Assembly: GCA_963750915.1 (NCBI GenBank)
Contig: CAVVSF010000009.1
Coordinates: 806,001-870,000 of the forward strand
From: DATBJJ01 sp963750915
Lineage (GTDB): Bacteria; Acidobacteriota; Vicinamibacteria; Vicinamibacterales; 2-12-FULL-66-21
DNA length: 64,000 bases
Direction of reading: 5' to 3'
How positions within the stretch are numbered: the first letter of the stretch is position 1; every line of letters starts with the position of its first letter. Under the pieces are notes generated by a model. The model searched no databases. It had not been told where the DNA came from and was given only the letters and a program-made list of their open reading frames with translations. The translations under genes and the position numbers were made by a program. This document shows positions 50,387 to 59,833 of the stretch, piece after piece.

Positions 50387-51490
50387 TCACACGTGATCGC
50401 CGATGCGGCGGGCGACGATCTCGGCGCCGTTCGTCGGTGGATGCTCGGGCGGCGGCGGCGCCGCGACGATCCGGTCGAGGGCTTGCTGCCAGCGGCCGCC
50501 GAAGAGGTCGTCGTGCTCGATCGGCGCGCAGCGGAGGTAGCGCGGCATCTCGCGCACGAGGATGTCGTATTCCGCGAACCGGCCGCGGGACGTGTAGAGG
50601 ATCGCGGTCCGGTTGGCGATGCACTCGGCGATGATGCCGTAGCCTGGCTTGGTCGCGACGACGTCGCAGGCGCCGACGAGGTCCTCGTAGCGCAGGCCGT
50701 GCCGGTAGACGGCAGATTCGTCCACCGCGAACACGCCGTCGCGCTGCAGTGCTGGATCGGGATCGCCGCGCTCCGTCACGACCAGACCGTAGCGATCGAG
50801 GCAATCGAGCTGCGCGACGTCCAGCCCGCTGACGCCGTAGCCGCCGAACGACGACAGCACCAGCGGACGCTCCGCGGGCAGGCCGAGCACCTGCCGCACC
50901 TCGTCCGCCGGCCGGGCCGCATGCCTGGCGACGAACGGCACGTCCTCGATCGTGGTGAACGTCGCGAAGCCGCCGTGCATCGGCAGCCGCCAGGCGACGC
51001 CGCACTCGCGATACGCCTGCCGGATTGCCGGCAGCAGGTCCGACTCGGCGGCGAGTGCCTCGGCGTACTCCTCGTAGATCCAGTCCCAGGTGAAGTTGCC
51101 GACGACCACTGCCGGCACGCCGGCGACGGCCGCCGCGGCGCAGCCGAGCGGCGGCGCGTCGACGACGACGAAGCGCACGTCGTGACGACGCAGCAAGGCC
51201 GCCTCGTCGCGGGCGCGCTCCGGCAGGGTCCGGTGAAAGGCCGCAGCCTGTGTGATCGTCGCCGCCGCATCGAGGCGGAGGCTGTCGATCTGGATCACAC
51301 CGGTGTCGCATTCGCCCGGGAGCAGCGTGATCGGTACGCGCGCGGTGCGTTCGACCAGCCAGCGCGCCGCCGACGTCCTGACGACGATCTCGAGATCGGG
51401 GCGGGCCGCGCCGAGCGCGTTGATGATTTCGATCTGGCGTGAGGCGTGGCCGAAGCCGTGGCCGGAGACGTAGAACGCGACGGCAGCCAA
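50387..51490 (-). CDS. GT-B-like protein related to the L-arabinokinase N-terminal domain
   Basis: 367 residues. VAFYVSGHGFGHASRQIEIINALGAARPDLEIVVRT at the start is the mark of a MurG-like GT-B fold shared with the N-terminal half of plant L-arabinokinase. VVDAPPLGCAAAAVAGVPAVVVGNFTWDWIYEEY and VLSSFGGYGVSGL follow, then VVATKPGYGIIAECIANRTAILYT, the C-terminal nucleotide-sugar region. Likely a glycosyltransferase-like protein; the kinase half of the plant enzyme is absent. It starts 7 nt after lon and is presumably in its transcript. Confidence 0.72.
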   Translation of the reverse strand: MAAVAFYVSGHGFGHASRQIEIINALGAARPDLEIVVRTSAARWLVERTARVPITLLPGECDTGVIQIDSLRLDAAATITQAAAFHRTLPERARDEAALLRRHDVRFVVVDAPPLGCAAAAVAGVPAVVVGNFTWDWIYEEYAEALAAESDLLPAIRQAYRECGVAWRLPMHGGFATFTTIEDVPFVARHAARPADEVRQVLGLPAERPLVLSSFGGYGVSGLDVAQLDCLDRYGLVVTERGDPDPALQRDGVFAVDESAVYRHGLRYEDLVGACDVVATKPGYGIIAECIANRTAILYTSRGRFAEYDILVREMPRYLRCAPIEHDDLFGGRWQQALDRIVAAPPPPEHPPTNGAEIVARRIGDHV

Positions 51491-51497
51491 CGCGGTG

Positions 51498-53903
<2,406 letters not shown>

Positions 53904-53953
53904 CGGTCCCCCAGTCTATCGCATTCGCTTCGGCCGTTCAGGCCCGCGAAGCG

Positions 53954-54676
53954 TCAGTAAATCCACGGCAGCAGACGCCACCGCACGTCGTGCTGATAGT
54001 CGGCGTACTCGCGGCCGAACGTCTGCAGCAGGCTGCGCTCTTCCCAGGGAATCGCCAGCGCCAGGTAGCCGGTGCTGACGACGGCGAAGAGTGCCCGCGT
54101 CGACGTCATGTCCGGCGCGCCGAAGACCATCAAAGCCCAACCGAAGTACAGCGGGTGACGGACGAGACCGTAGAGTCCCGTCACCTTCAGCGGCAATCGC
54201 AGTGGCCTGCTGCCGCCCTGCGCCTGCCGGACGCCCGACAAATCAAGCACATCGAGCATCCGCGACGTGCGTATCGTGATCGCCACGCCGGCCAGCTGTA
54301 TCCCCCAGCCGAAGAGGCGCGCCACGCCGTCGAGCGTGTAGAGCGTGCCGGGAAGCGGCTGCCACCAGGTGCAGACGGCGATGAAGAGCAGGCTCGCGAT
54401 CCACACGTACGCGGAGCGCTCGAGGCCGCCGGGCAGGCTCCGTTGAATCCACGCCTTTGCGCTCGACCGCGCCAGCAGGCTGTGGTGCGCCGCGAACAGC
54501 GTGAAGAGCGCGACATCGATCGTCGCCGCGCGCGCCGCGTCGCCGGTCGTCAGCGGACCCGCGCCGAGCCGGTCGAACCGGATCGCGTAACAGTAGAAGA
54601 ACCACAGCAGCGAACCTGCGAACACCAGCGTCCCGGCCCAGGCAATCGCGAGCGACGCACGCCTCGACTCAGGCAT
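53954..54676 (-). CDS. Membrane methyltransferase-like protein (NnrU/ICMT group)
   Basis: 240 residues from ATG 54676; upstream residues are not natural. Six helices or so: LAIAWAGTLVFAGSLLWFFYCYAI, IDVALFTLFAAHHSLLARSSAKAW, SAYVWIASLLFIAVCTWWQPLP, LFGWGIQLAGVAITIRTSRMLD. The C-terminal LYGLVRHPLYFGWALMVFG ... YADYQHDVRWRLLPWI contains the RHPxYxG segment of isoprenylcysteine carboxyl methyltransferase and phospholipid methyltransferase-like families. By family it methylates lipid-type acceptors in the membrane. It is transcribed divergently from the ketosynthase cassette, whose last gene is another member of this superfamily. Confidence 0.8.
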   Translation of the reverse strand: MPESRRASLAIAWAGTLVFAGSLLWFFYCYAIRFDRLGAGPLTTGDAARAATIDVALFTLFAAHHSLLARSSAKAWIQRSLPGGLERSAYVWIASLLFIAVCTWWQPLPGTLYTLDGVARLFGWGIQLAGVAITIRTSRMLDVLDLSGVRQAQGGSRPLRLPLKVTGLYGLVRHPLYFGWALMVFGAPDMTSTRALFAVVSTGYLALAIPWEERSLLQTFGREYADYQHDVRWRLLPWIY

Positions 54677-54801
54677 ATGGAGACGCTCGGGGCCGGCGGC
54701 GCAACGATCGCCAGCTCGTTGGAGTAAGGCTTGCAAGATCGGCAGCGACGGGAGGAAGTGCGCGCATTGAGCTTCGGGCCGGCCGATTCGGCGTCTTTTT
54801 G

Positions 54802-54815
54802 CGTAAGCGCTTACG
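54802..54815. promoter_or_regulatory. LacI/GalR-type operator CGTAAGCGCTTACG
   Basis: A perfect 14-bp palindrome with the central CG that marks LacI-family operators, lying 80 nt before the ketosynthase ATG and 125 nt before the divergent methyltransferase ATG. A LacI-type repressor is not encoded in the window. It is placed to control either or both units. Confidence 0.55.
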
Positions 54816-54895
54816 TAGCCTGTCCGCGGCGGACGCCGCCCGCGGCGCGGGCTCGCATCCAGCCGCCACCACTGCGGCACATATTATAGGAAGCC

Positions 54896-56164
54896 ATGTC
54901 GGTTGCGATTACCGGGATCGGAGTCGTCTCTCCCTACGGCGTCGGCCGTGATCGGTTCTGGCAGCACCTGAGCAACGGCTGCAGCGCGACGCGCGCCATT
55001 ACCGCGTTCGACGCCAGCGCCTACGGCTGTACCGTGGCCGCGCCCGTGCCGCACGTCACGATCGACGACGCCGTCGCGATCGGGTGCCGCGTCCCGGGCA
55101 CGTCCGGCGACCGCGGGCGTCCCGATCCGAGACGCTACTCGCGCGCCTCGCTCATTGCCGTGATTGCCGCGTCGGAAGCGTGGGCCGACGCCGGGCTGCG
55201 GGTCGGCGAGCCCGACGCCGGTGTGCTCGTCGGCAGCGGCGCCGGCGGCATCGAGGTCGCCGAGCGTCAGTACTACGAGTTCTTCACCGATGGCTGGAAC
55301 CGCGTGACGCCGTACGCGATCCCGGTGTCGATCGTCGGCATGATCTCGAGCGAGATCTCGATCGCGCTCTCGCTGCACGGTATCAGCCACGTCGTCTCCA
55401 CCGGCTGCACGTCGTCTACCGACGCGATCTCGTATGCGGCGGCGCTGATTCGCGGCGGGGAAGCGGACGTCATCCTCAGCGGCGGCGCCGACGCCTGCGT
55501 GACGCCCGGCATGATCTTCGGCTTTTCCAAGATGCGCGCCGTTTCGACGCGGCACAACGATGCGCCCGCCAGCGCCTCACGCCCCTTCGATGCCGGCCGC
55601 GACGGCTTCGTCCTCGGGGAAGGCGCCTGGATGGTGGTGCTCGAGCGCGAGGACCGCGCCCGCGCCCGCGGCGCGACGATCTACGCGACCATCGACGGCC
55701 ACGGCTCGACCTGCGACGCCTACCACCGCGTCCAGATGGACCCCGACGGCGAGCAGATCGTCCGCGCCATGCAACTCGCGGTCAACCGTTCCGGCCGGGC
55801 GATCGAGGAGATCGGTTACGTCAATTTTCACGGCACGTCGACCGTGCTCAACGATGCCGTCGAGTCGCGCTGCGTGCGCCGGCTGCTCGGCCGCCGCGCC
55901 GACGACGTCCCCGGCTCGTCGGTCAAGTCGATGATCGGTCATCCGCAGGGCGCGTCGGGCGCCGCGGGCATCGTGACGTCGGCGCTGGCGCTGCACCACG
56001 GCTACCTGCCGCCGACGATCAACCAGCAGAAGTCGGACCCGGACTGCGATCTCGATTTCATCCCGAACGTCGGCCGCCGCGCCGCGCCGGCGGCGGCGCT
56101 CTGCAACTGCCTCGGCTTTGGCTCGAAGAACAGCGCCATCGTGCTCGGCCATGCCCAGGCCTGA
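54896..56164 (+). CDS. Beta-ketoacyl-ACP synthase (FabF-like)
   Basis: 422 residues. Catalytic triad: C171 in VVSTGCTSS, H312 in VNFHGTST and H349 in MIGHPQGASG; the N-terminal VAITGIGVVSPYG and C-terminal NCLGFGSKNSAIVL are typical. It condenses an acyl chain with malonyl-ACP. Unlike a housekeeping fabF it has no acpP or fabG neighbour; instead an FAD oxidoreductase overlaps it by 14 nt and an ICMT-like methyltransferase follows. This looks like a dedicated specialised lipid or polyketide ketosynthase. TATTAT lies 8 nt before the ATG. Confidence 0.9.
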   Translation: MSVAITGIGVVSPYGVGRDRFWQHLSNGCSATRAITAFDASAYGCTVAAPVPHVTIDDAVAIGCRVPGTSGDRGRPDPRRYSRASLIAVIAASEAWADAGLRVGEPDAGVLVGSGAGGIEVAERQYYEFFTDGWNRVTPYAIPVSIVGMISSEISIALSLHGISHVVSTGCTSSTDAISYAAALIRGGEADVILSGGADACVTPGMIFGFSKMRAVSTRHNDAPASASRPFDAGRDGFVLGEGAWMVVLEREDRARARGATIYATIDGHGSTCDAYHRVQMDPDGEQIVRAMQLAVNRSGRAIEEIGYVNFHGTSTVLNDAVESRCVRRLLGRRADDVPGSSVKSMIGHPQGASGAAGIVTSALALHHGYLPPTINQQKSDPDCDLDFIPNVGRRAAPAAALCNCLGFGSKNSAIVLGHAQA

Positions 56165-57290
56165 CGCGCTCGTCTGCGGCGCCGGGCCAGCGGGCGCGAT
56201 TGCCGCCTTCGTCATGGCGCGCGCCGGGCTGCGCGTCCGCCTCGTCGATCGCGCCCGCTTCCCGCGCGAGAAGCTGTGCGGCGACACCGTCAACCCGGGC
56301 GCGCTGGCGCTGCTGCGCCGCCTCGGGCTCGACCGCGCGACGGACGGCGGCCTGCCGATCGACGGCATGATCGTCAGCGGCGACGGCGGCGTCCGGTGCA
56401 CCGCCCGCTACGCCGGCGCCGCCCGCGGCGTCGCGTTGCGGCGGGCGCTGTTCGATGCCGCATTGCTCGACCGCGCGCTGCAGGCCGGCGTCGAGTTCGA
56501 GGATCGCGTCGTCGTGCGCGAGCCAATCGTCGACGGCGGCGCCGTGCGCGGCGTGCTCGTGGCTGGCGCCAACGGCGCGTCGCGGCGAGTGGAGGCGCGA
56601 GTGACCGTCGCGGCGGATGGCAGCGGCTCGCGGCTGGCACGCGCCCTCGGCCTCGCGTCGCACGCGGCCCGGCCGCGGCGCTGGGCCGTTGGCGGCTACT
56701 ACACAGGCGTCGAGACGCCTGACGACCGCGGGACGTTCGGCGAGATGCACTTGCGAGCCGATCGCTACATCGGCGTCGCGCCGATGCCGGGCGGCGTCAC
56801 CAACGCCTGTGTCGTCACCGCCGTGCGCGACGCCGTGCGCGATCCGGCGGCGCTCCTTCGCGAGACGCTGCGCTGCGATCCGATGCTGGCGGCCCGCTTC
56901 GCGTCGGCATCGCCCGCGTCGCGGCCGATCTGTCTGGGCCCGCTCGCGGTCGACGGTCGCGCCTGCGGCGTCCCCGGGCTGCTGCTGGCAGGAGACGCGG
57001 CAGGCTTCATCGATCCCATGACCGGCGACGGGTTGTACTTCGCCGTCAGGGGCGCCGAGCTCGCCGCCGAGGCCGCAATCGCGGCGCTGGCCTCGTGCCC
57101 CGGCGAGGCCGCGCGCGGGCTCGAGCAGCGGCGCCGCCGGGAGTTCGGGACCAAGTGGCGCTTCAATCGCGCGCTGCGCGCGATGAGCGGCTCCCCGGCC
57201 GCGCTGCGCCTCGCCGCCGCCGGCGCAAAGTGGTCGCCTGCGATGATCGAGCGCATCGTCCACTATGCTGGTGACGTTCCGCGCGGATAG
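56151..57290 (+). CDS. FAD-dependent oxidoreductase (geranylgeranyl-reductase/halogenase-like)
   Basis: 379 residues from ATG 56151, inside the end of the ketosynthase gene. DALVCGAGPAGAIAAFVMARAGLRVRLVDR is the FAD-binding Rossmann loop, FPREKLCGDTVNPGAL is the PxxKxCG motif of geranylgeranyl reductase-like enzymes, and GLLLAGDAAGFIDPMTGDGLYFAV the second FAD motif. The group reduces double bonds or hydroxylates/halogenates lipids and polyketides. Position between a ketosynthase and a methyltransferase suggests a tailoring step on the ketosynthase product. Confidence 0.85.
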   Translation: MPRPDALVCGAGPAGAIAAFVMARAGLRVRLVDRARFPREKLCGDTVNPGALALLRRLGLDRATDGGLPIDGMIVSGDGGVRCTARYAGAARGVALRRALFDAALLDRALQAGVEFEDRVVVREPIVDGGAVRGVLVAGANGASRRVEARVTVAADGSGSRLARALGLASHAARPRRWAVGGYYTGVETPDDRGTFGEMHLRADRYIGVAPMPGGVTNACVVTAVRDAVRDPAALLRETLRCDPMLAARFASASPASRPICLGPLAVDGRACGVPGLLLAGDAAGFIDPMTGDGLYFAVRGAELAAEAAIAALASCPGEAARGLEQRRRREFGTKWRFNRALRAMSGSPAALRLAAAGAKWSPAMIERIVHYAGDVPRG

Positions 57291-57316
57291 CGTCGCGCCG
57301 GTGGTTCTGATCAGGA

Positions 57317-57826
57317 ATGGTCTTCGCTGTTTCGATTGCCCTGCTCGCCTTCGTCCCGATGATCGTCGAGGCCGGGATCTCGCGCGCCCACGAGCGGGCG
57401 TTGCGGGCGCTCGGCGCGCGCGAGCCGTCGGGCGACGTCTACGCCTTGATGCAGGTGGCGTATCCCGGCTGCTTCCTGGCCATGATCCTCGAGGGATGGT
57501 GGCGGGGCAGCGGATTCGCGACCGTTCCCGCCGCCGGCGTGTCGGTGTTCGTTGCCGCCAAGGCGCTCAAGTACTGGGCCATCGCGACGCTCGGCCAGCG
57601 GTGGACCTTTCGCGTCCTCGTTCCGCCCGGAGCGCCCCGTTCGCGGCAAGGGCCGTACCGCTTCCTGCGCCATCCGAACTACGTCGCGGTCGTCGGCGAG
57701 CTCGTCGGCTTCGCCACGATTGCCGGCGCTCCGCTCGCCGGCGCGGCGTCTGTGCTGATCTTCGGCGCGCTGATGCTGCTGCGGGTCCGGGTCGAGGAAG
57801 CAGCGCTCGGCCGCAGCGCCGCGTGA
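57317..57826 (+). CDS. Isoprenylcysteine carboxyl methyltransferase (ICMT)-family membrane protein
   Basis: 169 residues with about four helices. ALKYWAIATLGQRWTFRVLVPPGAPRSRQGPYRFLRHPNYVAVVGELVGFATIA contains the GPYRxxRHPNYxxxxxE motif of ICMT-type methyltransferases, whose bacterial members O-methylate lipid products such as alkylpyrones next to ketosynthases. Third gene of the cassette, 26 nt after the FAD enzyme. Confidence 0.88.
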   Translation: MVFAVSIALLAFVPMIVEAGISRAHERALRALGAREPSGDVYALMQVAYPGCFLAMILEGWWRGSGFATVPAAGVSVFVAAKALKYWAIATLGQRWTFRVLVPPGAPRSRQGPYRFLRHPNYVAVVGELVGFATIAGAPLAGAASVLIFGALMLLRVRVEEAALGRSAA

Positions 57827-57869
57827 CCCGATCGCGCGCGCCGCACGGACCCTGTGAGCGAGCGACGGT

Positions 57870-57875
57870 TAGAAT
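57870..57875 (+). promoter_or_regulatory. -10 hexamer of the 626-residue membrane protein gene
   Basis: TAGAAT ends 6 nt before the TTG start at 57882, the same leaderless spacing as elsewhere. Confidence 0.45.
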
Positions 57876-57881
57876 TCTCGC

Positions 57882-59762
57882 TTGTCGCGTTCCCGACTCA
57901 CGATCGCGCTCGATTGGCTCGCGCTCGCCCTCGCCGTCGCCGCGGTCGCCATTCTTCTCACCGGCGGCCTGACGCTCCGCCTCGGCGGTGCCCGGATCAC
58001 CGCGCGAAGCGCGGATCGCGCGGCGCTGGTGGCGCTGGCGGTCGTGGCGCTGCGCGTCGCGTTCGATCGGCGCACGCGGCCCCTTGCCAACGCGCCGCAG
58101 GTCGGGCGCGCGATCCGCGATCGCGTCTACGATCCTGCTCTCGATCGTGTCGCGCCGCTGCCGGCCGCGTTCAGGTGGCGGAGGCTGGGCCTGGCAACCG
58201 CCGGCATCTGCGCTTTCGCCGCCGCCATGCTCTGGCCGCAGATCCTGAACCTCTACCACGTGCCGGATCTCGGCGACCCGCTGTTCTCGATCTGGCGCTT
58301 CAGCTGGGTGTTTCACAAGCTGCAGGGCGACCCTCGTGCCCTCTTCAGCCCGAACATCTTCTATCCCAACGAGCTGACGCTGACCTACTCCGACTCGATG
58401 CTGCTGCCGGCGGTGACGACCATGCCGCTGCTGGCTTTCGGGCTGCATCCCGTCGTCGCCTACAACGTGATGATGGTGGCGACGTTCATCGCCTCGGCGC
58501 TCGCGATGTACGTGCTGGCGGAGCGCCTCACCGGATCGGCCGCGGCGGCGTTCGTCGCCGCGCTGCTGTTCGGGTTCCATCCTTACCGCTTCGAGCACTA
58601 CAGCCACTTCGAGCTGCAGATGACGTACTGCATGCCCTTCGCGCTGCTGGCGCTGCACCAGTTCGCGGCGACGGCGCGGATGCGCTACGCCGTCCTGGCG
58701 GCGGTGCTGTCGGCGGGGCAGCTCTATTGCTCGATGTACTACGCCGTCTTTTTCTCGATCTTTGCCAGCCTCGTCTTCGTCGTCACGTGCTGGCTGACGC
58801 GAGCGCCGCTCCGCCGTCTCGTCGGCCCGGCGGTCGTCGGCGCCGTCGTCGCGTTGATGCTGGCGTGGCCGCTGGCTCGCGTCTACCGGGCGGCGCACCT
58901 CGGCGACCGGGACAAAGAGACGGTGGCCTTCTACAGCGCGACCGTCGGCGACTACGTCAGCGCGCACCATCGCAGCGCGATGTGGGGCGAGCGTATCCGC
59001 AGCCGCCAGCCCGAGCGCGCGTTGTTTCCCGGGGCCATCGTCCTGCTGCTGGCGGCGGTGGCGCTGGTTCCGCCGATCGGCGCGACCCGGGCCGCCTACG
59101 CCCTCGCCCTGGTGGTGCTGTTCGAGATCTCCCGCGGCTTCAACAGTCCGTTCTATCCCTACCTCTACGAGTGGTTCGAGTTCATACGCGGACTGCGGGT
59201 GCCGGCGCGAGCCAGTATCATCCACGGCATCGCGCTGACGCTGCTGGCGGGATTCGGCGTCCGGCGTCTCCTCGCGGGGAGATCGCTGTTCGCGACGCGG
59301 CTGGCGCTGGCGGCGATCGTGGCCGCGATTGCGATCGACGTGAGGCCGATCCTGCGCCTCGAACCGGTCTGGCCGGAACCGCCGCCGATCTACGGCGCCC
59401 TGGCGGGGAACAAAGCGGTCCTTGCCGAGTTCCCGTTCGGCGGCCGCCACGCCAATTACAGCTGGCACATACCGTTCATGTACTTCTCGGTGTGGCACTG
59501 GGTCGACATGGTCAACGGATACAGCGGCCATTCGCCGGACGGGACCGGCGACTTCGAGCAGGAGCTGCAGGGGTTTCCGGAGGGACGAACGCTGTCGCTC
59601 CTGCGCGCGCGCGGGACGACGCACGTGTCGGTCAACTGCGCCTTGTACCGCGGCGGCTGCGGTGACCTTCTCGAGCGCGTCGAGGCGATGCCGGACTTCC
59701 GCCTCATCACGTCGGCGCGCTGGCAGGGGCAGCCCGTGCGCCTGTATGAATTGCGCCGCTGA
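57882..59762 (+). CDS. Polytopic membrane protein (glycosyltransferase GT-C-like, unassigned)
   Basis: 626 residues starting at TTG 57882. About eleven helices. After the first two helices comes NLYHVPDLGDPLFSIWRFSWVFHKLQGDPRALFSPNIFYPNELTLTYSDSML, which has the acidic DxxDPLF loop and a Pro/Asn-rich loop typical of GT-C-type mannosyltransferase-like proteins. FGFHPYRFEHYSHFELQMTYCMPFALLAL and FNSPFYPYLYEWFEFIRGLRVPARAS are further family-like segments. The C-terminal 150 residues are soluble. Substrate unknown. It is not obviously part of the ketosynthase cassette; it has its own -10. Confidence 0.72.
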   Translation: MSRSRLTIALDWLALALAVAAVAILLTGGLTLRLGGARITARSADRAALVALAVVALRVAFDRRTRPLANAPQVGRAIRDRVYDPALDRVAPLPAAFRWRRLGLATAGICAFAAAMLWPQILNLYHVPDLGDPLFSIWRFSWVFHKLQGDPRALFSPNIFYPNELTLTYSDSMLLPAVTTMPLLAFGLHPVVAYNVMMVATFIASALAMYVLAERLTGSAAAAFVAALLFGFHPYRFEHYSHFELQMTYCMPFALLALHQFAATARMRYAVLAAVLSAGQLYCSMYYAVFFSIFASLVFVVTCWLTRAPLRRLVGPAVVGAVVALMLAWPLARVYRAAHLGDRDKETVAFYSATVGDYVSAHHRSAMWGERIRSRQPERALFPGAIVLLLAAVALVPPIGATRAAYALALVVLFEISRGFNSPFYPYLYEWFEFIRGLRVPARASIIHGIALTLLAGFGVRRLLAGRSLFATRLALAAIVAAIAIDVRPILRLEPVWPEPPPIYGALAGNKAVLAEFPFGGRHANYSWHIPFMYFSVWHWVDMVNGYSGHSPDGTGDFEQELQGFPEGRTLSLLRARGTTHVSVNCALYRGGCGDLLERVEAMPDFRLITSARWQGQPVRLYELRR

Positions 59763-59818
59763 CGCGTCGGCTGCGGCCGGATCGACATCGCCGGCGTCTG
59801 AAGCTGCAAGCCCCGTTC

Positions 59819-59824
59819 TATAAT
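59819..59824 (+). promoter_or_regulatory. -10 hexamer TATAAT of the TPR-protease operon
   Basis: Consensus TATAAT ends 9 nt before the GTG at 59834. It heads the three-gene unit that runs off the right edge. Confidence 0.6.
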
Positions 59825-59833
59825 CCGGGCAGA

